Below the pieces are notes generated by a model. The model ran no database searches, was not told the DNA's origin, and worked only from the letters and a program-made list of their open reading frames with translations. A DNA stretch of 64,000 bases from the NCBI GenBank assembly GCA_015178975.1, contig WHVD01000082.1, positions 310,001 through 374,000 of the forward strand, given 5' to 3'. The DNA comes from Hysterangium stoloniferum. Taxonomy: Eukaryota; Basidiomycota; Agaricomycetes; Hysterangiales; Hysterangiaceae. The position numbers and the translations under genes are program-made. This document shows positions 10,250 to 21,302 of the stretch, piece after piece. The stretch's first letter is position 1, and each line of letters begins with the position of its first letter.

Positions 10250-11640
10250 TGCCCAGGAATGTCTACTCTGGCCTGCATGTCGGCCTTCGGAAAACCTTTG
10301 AGGAATTCGCCAATATGTCCTTGCGAGAGGGCATCTGCGATGTTGTCCCTTGATGGTACATATATCGCCTTTAACTGTATTCAGTTTGTGACTAACAATT
10401 TGTAAATCTCTTTTAGGATCTTGTTTGTCTCCTTGCTGCGCGATCACCCCTTGTTTAAAACTGTGACCACACCACTGTTGTCTGACTGCACCAAAAATAT
10501 CGAATGTGCCGGGTTCTGCTGGCGCATCCAATCCTGTTGTAATGCCACCTGCAGACCCATTTCGACTGCAACTGCTTCTGCCCAGCCAATGTCGCACTGG
10601 CAATGTGGGCCAACCCTGAAGCCAGGTGCCCACTTCCATGCTGCCCACTGGTTGTCTACCACCACACCTAACCTGAAGGACGTGCTGGCATCTCCCCACC
10701 ATTCTATGTCCACCACCTCTAATGATGTGATTGGCAATTCGTTTGGTAGGTGGTGAATTATATACTGAATCCACAATATATCGGCCTGGACCACTGCACC
10801 TGGAGGGAATGCTGCTCTTTGTGAATCGAAGTTGTTCGTGAAGGACGCAATAGATCGTAAGAATGGCCTTATCCATGGAAAAATAGACGAGATGTGTACT
10901 AATTTTCCATGCAGCCTGTCCGCTTCCTTCCTTGAGAAACATGCATCTTCTGCTGCCCAGCATTTGATCAAGTCCAGCACTGCATCCAGCTTCTCCTTCA
11001 GCACTGATACCATTTTGGTGTCCAGGTTCCATGAAAAACCTATGTATTTCTGGACTGACGAAAAGGATCTTGTTTTGCTTTGGCTCCATGGCACACCAAA
11101 CTGTGCCATCAGGGCAATGAAATCGTCCTCTGTCCATGTTTGTCCTGGGAGGCGCACAGCCAGGAAATCATCTACCCATTTGAGCAGACATCCGAAGCCG
11201 GCTCTCCAATATAATGCTATTAGCATGTCCACTATGCTGCCGAATACCCCAGCACTCGAAGCCAAACCGAATGCCACTGCACGGTCGACATACACCAGGC
11301 CCTTCCAGTAGATGCAACAGGCATTCTGCTGGCCCGGTTTTACTGGTGTCATTCGGTATGCTGCTGAGATGTTGAAAGTAGCTGCTACAGAACCTTCTGG
11401 GAGTGAGAGGATCAATGCTGCGGCATCTGTGAAGGTGCCCCATTCTGTTGGGAAGTCACTGGAGTCTATGTGGCTGTTTATGGATGAGTGAGTTGGGTCC
11501 CTTCGGGGGAATGATAGGTCTTGTATTAAGTGGTAAGTACTTGAATTCAGTTTTGGTATTAGCCCCAGGGGCAATGTTTGGAAAGGTCCAATAATCTGCT
11601 CCAGCTCCTCTGGAATAGCAGCCTATTTTCTGTTCATTTG
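10250..11640 (-). pseudogene. Reverse transcriptase-RNase H of the DIRS-like element
   Basis: The main open stretch is 10,444-11,574. RT motifs in order: LPLGLIPK, LIQDLSFPR, TFNISAAYR (motif A, where the catalytic Asp normally follows TF and here is Asn), AFGLASSAGVF, WVDDFLAV (the catalytic DD is intact) and YIGFSWNL. RNase H follows with WGDASTSF, AEAVAVEMGL and VQSDNSGVV. The downstream tail IYVPSRDNIADALSQG is still readable, but two TGA stops (one at 10,444-10,446, one near 10,391) cut it off. Loss of the motif A Asp plus the stops argue for inactivity. A probable N-terminus extends up to about 11,640. Confidence 0.85.
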
Positions 11641-11799
11641 TAATGTAATTGTCTATAAAGTCTGTGTCTATTAATGCTGATCTGTGGTTTTTGAAAAATT
11701 ACTGCGTGTGATATGTGATCCTTTTACTCCGATGTCGAATCCTTCCATTAAACTAGTTATAACATGCTGTCAGTCCTGTTGAATGCCATATTTACTTAA

Positions 11800-12834
11800 T
11801 GTACGTGCCACTTCGAGGGGTCGAGCGGCATTGTGACCCATCTTGGGTCAGAGGTGTCTGCAGGCCCCTGCTCTGTGGTTGTCCTCGAAGCAGATGCTGC
11901 AGGCATGAGTGTTGGTGCAGCTGTTGCCCCACTTGCACTGTGATCCAAGAGCCCAGTTGAAGCAGAATTGCTTTCCATTGGGGGCAGCCAGGGCGTGCTT
12001 GTTTCTGGCACCGTGTGCGATTGGGGCTACTGTCTTTCCTGCCATTGTGAGCTTTGACTTGCATTCAGCCGGAAAGTGTCCTTGTGTTCCATACCGAAAA
12101 CAATGCAATGAATCTCTGTCTGTGTGTGGCCTCTTAGATGATGATGGGATGTGTTGGGGCAGCACTGCTGCTGACCATGTGCGCTTAGGTGGTGTGATTG
12201 GGGGGCCACTTGCCTTCAATGCCTGTAGTGCCGCCCATGTCACAATGATTGTTAGCACATCTGTGTCCAGGCAACCCAAGTCATGAGCTAAGTTGCAGGC
12301 AGCTGCTTCGCACAGCTGGATGTCATAATCCATGGTGACCTCCCAGCTGTGTGATTTCGCAATGGTGGTCACAATGGAATGGTGTGCTATGAGTGCCTCA
12401 GCCCTAGTGTCACCACCATGTGTCCTGGTACGATCCACAGCAGCTGCTGCCACTGCTAACCAGTTGATTATGCTGATACCTCTTTCATTCTCATGCTCCG
12501 GCCCTTTGGCCACGATACTACCTGTCGGAGAGAAAGTGAATTCCTCTGTACTTCTTTCAGCTTTCTGCCGAGCTTCAGTTGTGAGGGCTACATATGGGAT
12601 GTAATGAAAGTTCCTAAATGCCTCCTCCACCTTCCATGGTATAGCTGAAAGGTATTGTGGGCATGAGCATGGTGGTTATACAGATGGTAGACAATGAAAT
12701 GAAGGGGGGGGGGGGTGCACCAGCCCCAGTACTATGTCCTTCAGACCATACTGGACTGGTGTGAATAAGCCAGGATATAGGGTAGCACCCCATGTGTCCA
12801 AGTGCTAGCTGCACTATGAGATTGGACTGTGTGA
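11800..12834 (-). pseudogene. Gag-like ORF of the DIRS-like element, C-terminal part
   Basis: Contains WLAVAAAAVDRT, SHSWEVTMDYDIQ and two zinc-finger-like blocks. The first reads CFRYGTQGHFPAEC, a CCHC knuckle whose second Cys is Tyr. The second reads CFNWALGSQCKWGNSCTNTH. It adjoins the solo LTR at 12,840. An 11-G run near 12,706 lies inside it. The order gag, RT/RH, recombinase on one strand supports a single element. Confidence 0.75.
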
Positions 12835-12839
12835 ACTGT

Positions 12840-14179
12840 TGTGAGGTATCAGCTTTATCTCATAATTTTCTCTTAATTTTCTTTGAATTTATTAATATTT
12901 TCTTGAATTTATTGTATTTTTATTATATTTTTATTGTGAAATATAGGCTCTATTCCTTTTAACTTCGCATAATAATAGCATATATGAACTCATATTATGC
13001 TATTATATCTTAGTTAATTTATTATAATTTTTAACTAATTATTTATATTTTATTTACTTAGTTATTACCTTTCGGCACCTTGCTGCAGCCGTTTGCGCAT
13101 TTTGGAGTCATGTGACTTATTAGATAAGCCTCCAGGGGAACACATTATGTCATCATTCATGCCCGGCGCTTCAAATTTGGGATTGAGGGAATGATTTGTC
13201 AGCAGGTGACAATTACCCGAGTCACACAAGTCACGAACGTGACTACCCGAGTCATTATTAGGTTCCGCCGACTCATTGTTTGCTTCCGTCCCAGGACCGC
13301 GGCCTTGAACCTTCATGTTCAAGCAAGAGGTTACAACCCTTGTCTCAGAGAAGAGAATCACATGATAGACAAAGGGTAAATAATGAGTAGAATATGAGGT
13401 CATTATGATCTCACTAATGACCTCATAAACTAAATAGTTAGCTAATCATTGAGTTATCAAAATGTATATAAGGAGGGCCAAGTTTCCAATAAAACCAATC
13501 TATCTCTCACATATTTTACAGTACAGCACAGAAGCTTACCTCATCATCCTAAGGACAATAATAGCCTTAGTCTGATACACTCACTGCAAGCACCTACACT
13601 TGCAGCATCTTGAATCTTTGTCAGCAACTCTTGGACTTAGCTAATCATCTAAGTTCCCCCAGCCTCACAGCTACCCTTTAGGTTTATTAATTACATAATA
13701 AACCTAATAAGTATCTAAGTATCCTTACTGAAATCCCTGCCAATACTAGATTATTCAAGGCCCAGCCCTAAGTTTATTGAATTAATCAAGTACAAGCACT
13801 CAGATAATCCAATACATATTATTTTCTCTATTAATAAATTATTTAACACCTTGTTAAATAACTATTAATAGTTACAAATAAGCATACAAGAATCCGAAGC
13901 TCTTATACCAAGTCTCTGCCAAGTTACTGCGCATATATTCAGCTTCCAGCCCCTATTCTCAAGGAATAGTTCTTGTATTTGCTAAAAGAGTCATACACAG
14001 TTCTATTGAACCTTTCAATAATCAAAATAAGCATTGATTTGAGTTGTTTAAGCTTCATAGCGCAGCTCATTAATCTATCAGTATTTAAATTACTGGACCT
14101 TTGCTTGTTTTATTGTTGAAGCTCTGTGACACTATAGCATATATTGAGCTATCTAAGAGAATCCCCTGAATACATTACA
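12840..14179. mobile_element. Solo LTR, 1,340 bp, TSD ACTGT, nested in the DIRS-like gag
   Basis: The ends are TGTGAGGTATC and ...CATTACA, flanked by perfect ACTGT duplications at 12,835-12,839 and 14,180-14,184. It holds a promoter-like patch at about 13,461-13,500 (TATATAAGGAGGGCC then CAATAAAACC), typical of gypsy-type LTRs on the plus strand. The interior is AT-rich with no protein. It inserted into the gag-like ORF and separates its two halves. Confidence 0.9.
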
Positions 14180-14184
14180 ACTGT

Positions 14185-14750
14185 GCTGTGTGCCTGCTGC
14201 CTCACAGCTACTGTCTGTATGGTGCTGCCTGCCACAAGCACCCTGAACTGATGTACATGGCTGTGCTGTGCGAAGGAAGGTGGGACTTACATATCTCCAA
14301 GGAATTTGCTTTGAATCCAGGTATAATGTCTGGGATTGAAGTCCTCTTACCACCCTGGGATTTTTCCTTTGCCAATGCTGAGGCCCTGGCTGTTTGTATT
14401 GCATCGGGCTCTGCAAACAGCCTTGTGATACCTGGCTGGGATTTGGCCATGGGCCTTCTCTCATGTTCTCCAGCATTGCCACTGTTCAGTAGATGGTCCC
14501 TGTATGCTGTCAGCCGAGCAATCTGGGAGTCCAGTTGCTCAATCTCTAGTGCTGACAAGTGCTCTTCCAGATGACCAGTGTCCTGGTTGTCACCCACAGC
14601 ATCTGTAATAGATACTGTAGGGTGCCCTTGGGACCCAGCCACCCCAGATGATAAGGCATCTAATCCTGTATCAGGGTGAGGGGGGCCTTCCCCACCTAGG
14701 TTGATGCCTAGGTGCGCAAAAACTCCCTGTGGCAAGGACCCAGATGTCAT
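14185..14750 (-). pseudogene. Gag-like ORF of the DIRS-like element, N-terminal part
   Basis: An open minus-strand stretch begins at 14,750 and includes a coiled-coil-like segment (LEEHLSALEIEQLDSQIARL) and a downstream basic region. It ends in a stop at 14,208, just before the LTR insertion point. It lies where the N-terminus of the gag-like protein is expected, but confident homology is limited to position and composition. Confidence 0.55.
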
Positions 14751-14890
14751 GTGAAGAGATGTAACACACTAATTCAGAAAGATAAAGGAACGATGATGTG
14801 AATGGGTGAAAAATTATAATGACTGTAAATTGATTGTCATCGTCAGGAAGCAGGAGGCATGGGAGTCCTCCATTCACTCAGCTGGACATT

Positions 14891-14933
14891 GAGTGTCGCA
14901 CTTTCCCGGCAAGCATGGGATTGTGCGACACTC
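14891..14933. repeat. Perfect 11-bp inverted repeat at the right end of the DIRS-like element
   Basis: GAGTGTCGCAC (14,891-14,901) is repeated in inverted form as GTGCGACACTC (14,923-14,933) around a 21-base loop that contains AAGCATGGGA. It is a likely terminal structure of the element. Confidence 0.7.
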
Positions 14934-14940
14934 GACACTA

Positions 14941-15833
14941 GGATCAAGTAAGGACAACCCCGATCCAGGTGGCAGCTGTCACGTGTAGTCACAGATTAAC
15001 TCAGGTCTAGTGACCGGGACTATGGATCCCATACTGACCTTCTGTTGCACAAGTGTATGAATCTCCCGCAATGCACTCATAATAGAAGTCACCCTATTGC
15101 CATGATAATAGTAACGTGTCCATTTTGCGCTGAATTTTCAATATATTGGGAGCCGTGCGTGGAGATCACTCAAGTGTTGAAATTTTGGCCATTCGGGAAT
15201 AATCTCAACATTATATATTAAAAATAGTATGAGCTGACTCTATTGCAATACACAATCTACAAGGGTTTAATAAGCTTGTAATGAAAGTACTTGTGCCTCA
15301 ATATCTTGTGTCAGTTAGTGTAGCACCTCCTGACAATATAGGTTTGGTGCTCTGGGAGGTGTATAGTGGTTCTGACCACACATTAGCCTCCAAATGCATG
15401 GTCCACAATTAGCATCTTCATATGAAAAGTTGCAATAATTGGTGGACTCCCCCTATAAAAAGGTGTTTCATCATCAAATTTAACATGATAACACTTGTAG
15501 CTTAGTACTACCAACACTTTTTGTTCATGTCCATTGTGTACTGGGGTATACCCCTTGCGGTCAACAATAAGACCGATATTATCCATCTTTTCACTCCTAC
15601 TGTATAGTCTCCGTGAAAGGAAATACAGTAGATAATGATAATGTATACGATCGGGAACTGTACATAAGTGCGTTATGATATCTTTGCATATGAGTGGGCA
15701 GCTTAGCCCAACCCTATGCATTATGAAGTTATCCATTGTGGCATTATCCATTGTCTTAAATAAAAATACTTGATTTGGTAACACACATTTACTGAAATGT
15801 GCTAGGATTTATTGGTATGTGTTGCAAGCCGTT
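14941..15833. other. 5' flank of FunK1-C', shared with 38,288-38,941
   Basis: Collinear with copy 2. It carries a minus-strand open stretch (15,383-15,784, beginning MLPNQVFLFKTMDN) whose first half matches copy 2. A copy-specific insertion of about 275 bases at about 15,211-15,485, bounded by AACAT repeats, changes its C-terminus, and copy 2 has frame differences. I do not recognise a protein and would not call a gene. Confidence 0.4.
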
Positions 15834-16035
15834 GAGGCGTCTGACCCTGACGGTCTTGCTGTGCTCTTGGTTTGGGGTATACTATATTACCTTTGGATAT
15901 TCTATTTACTCGAGGGACAATCGGCTAGGTAGTATAGAACTTTACAGTACTTAGTCAAAAGTTGTATTCTACAAGGGGCTTTTATGATGATGATAAGGTC
16001 GGGTATTACTAATTTGCAAACAATATGCACGTGAC

Positions 16036-17694
16036 GCCAATGACCCCCTCATTCACATCTCCCCCCTTTCTGCCCCAGCCCGTGCCGTCAACCCCCAGCA
16101 CTCCATCCGCTGGCTTGGTGTCTATTTTGACCGCTCCCTCACATTCTGTACACATGTCCACAACATGGCCAACTGTGCCCGCTTTGCCACTGCAGGTCTA
16201 AAACTCCTTGCCAACAGCATCCGCGGCCTCAGTGTAGCCAATGCCAGACTCCTTTACTGTGCTATCATCATCCCCATCCTCACCTTCGCCTCCCCAGTGT
16301 GGTACACTGGCCGCCGCCAGAAAAAACTCATCAAGCCCCTTGAAAAGGCCCAGACTGAAGCTCTCCGATGGATTCTCGGCACTTTCCGCACGTCCCCTGT
16401 TGCAGAAATGCACCACATTGGTGCCATCCTCCCCATCCCCCACCTGCTACGCAAACTCTCCACCAATGCCGCCATTCGGTTCAGTCGCCTCCCCGCCTCA
16501 TCCCAAGTCCGAGCGAGGGCCCCTCCCAGCTGGGAGGGCCACCATCCAGGCGGCTACCTCCCCCCCCCTACCCCCCCAAATGGCTCATGCAACCAAACCA
16601 CCATCATCCACCACCTCGCCTCTATGTCCAGCCCCAAGACCGAACGGATTTTTCCTTATTTCGCCCCCCCACATGCACACCGCCCTGCATGGGGTGACCG
16701 CCTTTCAAAGAACATCCTCAGTCCTCCCTTTAGCCCTGAAGAGCGCACTCACTTCATCGAGCAACTCCGCCTCACCATCCACACTGCCAACCAGGACCCT
16801 TCTGCCATCATCATCTACACTGATGGCTCCCACCGCAAAGCTCATGGGAACCACCGACGCACAGGTGCCGGCTACTCTATCCACCACCTTGGCACCTCCA
16901 TCCGCCATGGGCACTTCGGCCTAGGCAAACGTGCAGGGATTTTCGACACCAAAATGTTTGCCCTGGCTAGTGCCAGCACCGTTCTACCGAAAATCATGGC
17001 TGATTTTCCTGAAGCTAAGCACCTTCTCGTCTTCTCTGACAATCAGGCTGCGCTCAGATCCATTGATGACCTCTCAGACCACCCCAGCCAGTGTGCCTCC
17101 ATAATTTTCCGCAAACACATTGATGCTTTCCTAGTTGACCCATCCCACCATGTCTCCCTCTCCTGGATCCCCGGCCACAAGGGATTCCAAGGCAATGAAG
17201 AGGCCGACTTCCTTGCAAAAGAAGCTGTTACCCGCCCCCCCATCATCCACTCCACTATCTCCTGGGCCCTGGAACGTGCCAAGTCCCGCTCCCTAAAACT
17301 TTGGCGACAAGACTGGCTACGCCTTCCCCACACCAACCAAGCTGCCGTCGCGCTCCACAAACCCCCTGCTGTGAAACTCTCAAAGTTCCACAAGGAATAT
17401 GGTGGTCCCCGCCACGTCCACACACGCGTCATCCAGGCCATCTTGGGCCACGGCTTCTTTGGCGCCTACTACCAATGTTTCCTTCCCGACCTCCCCACCT
17501 CCTGTCCCTGTGGCACAGAAGACATCCAGTCCCGCCTCCACATCATTTCCGAGTGCCCCCTTCATGAGGAGCACCGACACACCCTCCGCACTGCCTCTCA
17601 AGACTTATCACTCCCCATTATCCTCGGCACCTACAAAGGCCTTGAAGCCCTAGCTGAGTTCATTGACGCCTCTGATGCTTTCCGGAAAGCATAA
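16036..17694 (+). pseudogene. LINE ORF2 C-terminal part: RT thumb, RNase H and zinc knuckle
   Basis: Open throughout and in frame from the 5' truncation point (first internal Met at 16,165). The RT C-terminal region is recognisable by WLGVYFDRSLTF and LLYCAIIIPILTFASPVWY. RNase H I motifs follow: IIIYTDGSHRK, FDTKMFALASA, VFSDNQAALRS and SWIPGHKGFQGNEEADFLAK. The second motif normally has the catalytic Glu (TEMFAL-type) and here has Lys. The C-terminus has a C-x-C...H...C zinc-binding pattern (SCPCGTED...RLHIISEC). Although open, the protein lacks the RT catalytic core, so it cannot move itself. Confidence 0.88.
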
Positions 17695-17870
17695 CCGGCC
17701 CACCATCCCTGCTCTTCCCCGCCCTTCATTCGACCCTCTCGCCCATACCAACCAGCTACATACACATCTTGCCGCCCCCACCTACCATTAGGGTACTTTT
17801 CTCCCAACCGCTATGTATCTTAGTTATGCGACGCGGTATATAAATGTATTAAAAAAAAAAAAAAAAAAAA
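16036..17870 (+). mobile_element. LINE (Tad/I-like), 5'-truncated, 17-bp TSD and poly-A tail
   Basis: Flanked by AACAATATGCACGTGAC at 16,019-16,035 and 17,871-17,887, and ends in a run of about 20 A. Copy 2 shows the site without this element at about 41,662-41,680. It lacks the endonuclease and most of the reverse transcriptase, as usual for target-primed elements. It is GC- and C-rich unlike its surroundings, which suggests recent arrival. Confidence 0.92.
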
Positions 17871-17887
17871 AACAATATGCACGTGAC

Positions 17888-17985
17888 ACCATTAGGGTAC
17901 TTTTTCTCCCAACCGCTATGTATCTTAGTTATGCGATGCGGTATATAAATGTATTAATAAAAATAAAAATAAAAAATATGCACGT
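17888..17985 (+). mobile_element. Older, extremely truncated LINE 3' end at the same target
   Basis: Starts right after the first LINE's TSD with CCATTAGGGTACTTTTTCTC. It matches the last 80 or so bases of the full LINE (17,789-17,850) and ends in AATAAAAATAAAAATAAAA. It is followed by AATATGCACGTGA again, so it has its own TSD of the same sequence. It is shared with copy 2 (41,680-41,778) and so predates the duplication. Confidence 0.8.
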
Positions 17986-18073
17986 GATTAAAATGACGAT
18001 TTTATTATGTCAGCTAGGGCTCATCTCGCTAACCGAGTGCTCTATCCACTAATTGTAACGCAATTTGCGTCCC

Positions 18074-20889
18074 ATGTCTGGTACACCACCTTCACATGTT
18101 TATTATCCGGAGAGGACGCAAGAGAACCCTGGCACTACTACCCCTGCTACAACCACTGCAGCTTTAAATGAATCGGGCACCCCTATTTCAAACGAAAATG
18201 CCACCACAACGCCATATACTTCGATGCACCAATACAGAATCAATAGAATTACGGATGTGGCTTTTGAAATGGTGGGGAAAGTCATCGGTCCCGCTCCCAT
18301 TGATGATTTCTTGGACTATCTGCCGCGCCCGTCTAATGGGAATTTGGCCGGGATCAAAGACTCGGCAAAGAAGTTTAAAAATATAGACAAGGCCGGGAGC
18401 GAAATCGCCACGTATCCTATTCTGGTCGGTGCAAACGATTGTATTACTTATGAGGTACTAACCAATACTATGTTTCGTGATAGATCCAGGCAATAACACC
18501 GCTTTGTCCAGAACTTGAGTTTGTGGATGTACACAGTTACTCTGCAGCGGATTTTTATGGTAAAGAGGTGAAGCCCGATATCGGCGTATATTCAAAATAT
18601 TGTGAACGATCGGGTATCATGGATATCAAGAAAATTGAGATGATCTGGGAAGTCAAATACAGCCCCGAGGATGATCCATTTGAAGCTGATGACGATGAAG
18701 CTTTCCAACGCGAAACCGACGATGCTATTCTTACCCTCAGTGAGATCACAACTTATGCCACTGCACATCAGGCTGCTCAATTCCGCAATCACATTTTTTC
18801 CGCACTTGTTTTTCCAACTTATGCCAGATTGTTGAGGTGGGATAGGAGCGGCATCACGGTAATGGGAAGCATTTCTCTCAGTGATCCCAAATTTTCTGAA
18901 TTCTTTTGGCGTTACAACTATGCTTCAGAGGCGCAGCGTGGGTGGGATACTTCTGTTGACACTGATCCACGTCTCCTCGATGATTATGCTCGGGAGATTC
19001 GTATGAAGCTCCGGCTTAGGGAGAGTACCCCACTTGCTCGCATGTCTCTCGGCCCTGGAAAGGGGGACTACCTCATAGGTAACCCGACTTACATCGGTAC
19101 AACATCTCTTACAGGGCGATCCACTCGTACGTTTAAGGCATGGTGTGAGAAAATGTATACACCAATGTTTCTCAAAGACACGTGGAGGATCTACTCTCCT
19201 TCGTATATCCCGGAACACGAGACATACGCGAAACTCAAGCAAGCCAATGTCCCCAATATCGCCACTTGTACAGAGGCAGGTGATATTCTCGACCATATTA
19301 CACGAACACCTGAGAACGTGAACAAAACTTGGGTAAAAAGCCAGCCGAATGGAATGCGCACCTTCCGACACTACCGCTTAGTTCTCCGTGAGATTGGACG
19401 CGATCTGTTTTCTTTTGTTAGTACGAAAGAACTGGTGACCGCTATGAGGGATGCTGTTGCAGGTGCACCAAATAGCTTAAGCTTATATCATTCACTATTA
19501 AACCCTACTTTCGCAGCACATCGCCATGCCTTCTACGATGCTGGAATTCTCCACCGTGATATCAGCGCAGGGAACATTTTAATCACTAGTTTGGGACGCG
19601 GACTATTGATTGATTGGGATGTATCAAGGAGTACTAATGTAGATGCTCTTGTCACAGAACAGGCGGAACGTGTTGTGAGTCTCTCATAACAGGCGTCCGC
19701 CAGCATAAAAGCTATGCCGACTCATTTTGCACATTAGGGTACTTGGTATTTCATGGCCGCACGACTCCTCCATGCATCCCAGGACGGCACAATCCCGACA
19801 CAAGACCGCGTTGATGATTTAGAATCTTTTTTCCACGTCATCGCCTGGGTAGCATTGCGAGCAACCGCTCATTCATTGGCCTTAGAAGAACTCCCAGAAT
19901 TCATTTTCCAGACTTTTGAAGCTTGGCATCTAGACAAAGAAGGCGTATTTCGAGGTGGTCGGAGCAAGATGGACTTGCTTTTGAGCTTATCTACCCACGT
20001 TTCGTTTGGAAATGAACCCCTTTCGCATTTGATGGTCACCATGGCGCGCTCCCTAGCGGTTCGATATGCAGAACCAATCACCAGACAGGAGCTGGATAAC
20101 TACAATGGATGTATGGCGATACCGGATGATCAGCTTCCAAAAAAAACCCTGAAATATCACCCTGTAACGCTCAGGCAGGCCAGGTTAGCCAATCTAGAGC
20201 GGGAAGATTGGCTGCAAGGCGTATTCGATGAGGCGCTGCTCCTGGATGGATGGGACGTGAATGGTCGACCTGTGCCGCATCAAATTGTTAATCGCCGTCT
20301 TTCGTTCACTGAGAGAAGGAAGACTCAAGAGGAGGACATGGTGGAGGAGGAGGACACCATGGAGGAGGACACCGTGGAGGAGGACACCGTGGAGGAGGAC
20401 ACCGTGGAGGAGAACACCGTGGAGGAGGACACCGTGGAGGAGGACACCGTGGAGGAGGACACCGTGGAGGAGGACACCGTGGAGGAGGACACCGTGGAGG
20501 AGGACACCGTGGAGGAGGACACCGTGGAGGAGGACACCGTGGAGGAGGACACCGTGGAGGAGGACACCGTGGAGGAGGACACCGTGGAGGAGGACACCGT
20601 GGAGGAGGACACCGTGGAGGAGGACACCGTGGAGGAGGACACCGTGGAGGAGGACACCGTGGAGGAGGACACCGTGGAGGAGGACACCGTGGAGGAGGAC
20701 ACCGTGGAGGAGGACACCGTGGAGGAGGACACCGTGGAGGAGGACACCGTGGAGGAGGACACCGTGGAGGAGGACACCGTGGAGGAGGACACCGTGGAGG
20801 ACACCGTAGAGGAGGAGGATACCGTGGAAGAGGAGGACACCGTGGCAGAGGAGGAAGAAGACAGTGTTGAGATTTCCAACCAAGTATAG
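18074..20889 (+). CDS. FunK1 fungal-specific protein kinase, copy A (four exons)
   Basis: Exons at 18,074-18,424, 18,484-19,462, 19,517-19,674 and 19,738-20,889 join in frame to 879 codons with no lesion seen. Donors are GTCGGT, GTGCAC and GTGAGT, and acceptors ATAG, GCAG and TTAG. The same three intron positions recur in copies B and C. Catalytic loop HRDISAGN lies near residues 456-463, and IDWD takes the place of DFG. GTWYFMAARLL and DDLESFFHVIAWVALR are the usual FunK1 C-lobe signature. FunK1 kinases are cytosolic or nuclear Ser/Thr-type kinases expanded in mushrooms, and their substrates are not established. The C-terminus carries 29 tandem acidic EEDTV units absent from other copies. 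It is convergent with copy B. Confidence 0.9.
20341..20838 (+). repeat. Coding minisatellite: 29 x 15 bp (EEDTV) in FunK1-A
   Basis: Between 20,356 and 20,790 the 15-mer ACCGTGGAGGAGGAC is repeated 29 times with only two variant units (one ATG for GTG, one AAC for GAC). The edges carry 18-bp units (an extra GAG), the form seen five times in copy A' at 44,139-44,228. The array stays in frame and encodes an acidic tail of about 145 residues. Near-identity of units shows recent expansion or homogenisation. Confidence 0.97.
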
Positions 20890-21302
20890 TGCGGCATTTC
20901 CTGTAATTCTCTGCTTTCGTTCATGTATTCAAGCTTTCCCTTCACCCCGGTATGTTCTATATGATTTGAAAACGTCACAGGGGCATAAGTGACAAAGAGC
21001 CAAAATAAGGGCTTGGAGTGAAAACGGGAGTTGAGGCTCCACCCAGCACTACCCAGACCCGCTTATCTCCCCAATTTAAAAAACATGTTTCAGAGTCATA
21101 TATGTATATAAAATCAATGGTTGAAGTGGTGGTGGTCTGCCGAAAATCTTGCATACTTGGAGATCCGCTGGTTAGTTGTGCATAGCATTGTGCCTTGGTG
21201 ATCCTGCAAGTTGAGTATGGCGGTCATGGAGAGTAGACGGGGTGTTAGTTTTTTTCGGTCACTTTGTCAGTCTTATTTCGTGTTCAAAGTGTAGAAAATG
21301 AA
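20890..21302. other. 3' flank of FunK1-A, no gene seen
   Basis: Shared with copy 2 at 44,278-44,690 with small indels. Probably the 3' UTR and intergenic spacer. No ORF or RNA was seen. Confidence 0.4.

Larger units (their letters stand above)
8888..14940 (-). mobile_element. DIRS-like tyrosine-recombinase retroelement, degenerate
   Basis: A minus-strand element with a gag-like ORF, reverse transcriptase/RNase H and tyrosine recombinase in the order usual for basidiomycete DIRS-type elements. It is about 6.05 kb including a 1.34-kb solo LTR. It interrupts sequence that is contiguous in copy 2: 8,887 and 14,941 flank a site equal to about 38,288. No TSD is visible, as expected for recombinase-driven insertion. 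Hairpin-forming repeats lie near both ends. Several stops and catalytic changes show it is inactive. Confidence 0.85.

Noticed and set aside
10064..11137. 357-codon minus-strand ORF overlapping the DIRS-like RT
   Set aside because: It is another frame of the RT/RNase H region and has none of the motifs.
15383..15784. 133-codon minus-strand ORF partly shared with copy 2
   Set aside because: A copy-specific insertion creates its C-terminal half, and indels break it in copy 2.
16241..16924. 227-codon ORF overlapping the LINE in another frame
   Set aside because: C-rich composition keeps it open; the RNase H frame is clearly the real one.
18010..18060. tRNA-like 5' half on the minus strand (AGTGGATAGAGCACTCGG) upstream of FunK1-A, repeated at about 41,800-41,850
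   Set aside because: The D-arm resembles a tRNA, but the anticodon stem does not pair and no T arm or B box follows, so it is at most a decayed fragment.
20341..20838. Possible CRISPR-like array
   Set aside because: Units are contiguous 15-mers with no spacers, in a eukaryotic coding exon.
20194..20978. Long open frames in other frames across the 15-bp array (LLHGV, PWRRT and SSSTV repeats)
   Set aside because: A 15-bp period without stops keeps all frames open. Only the plus frame joins conserved FunK1 sequence.
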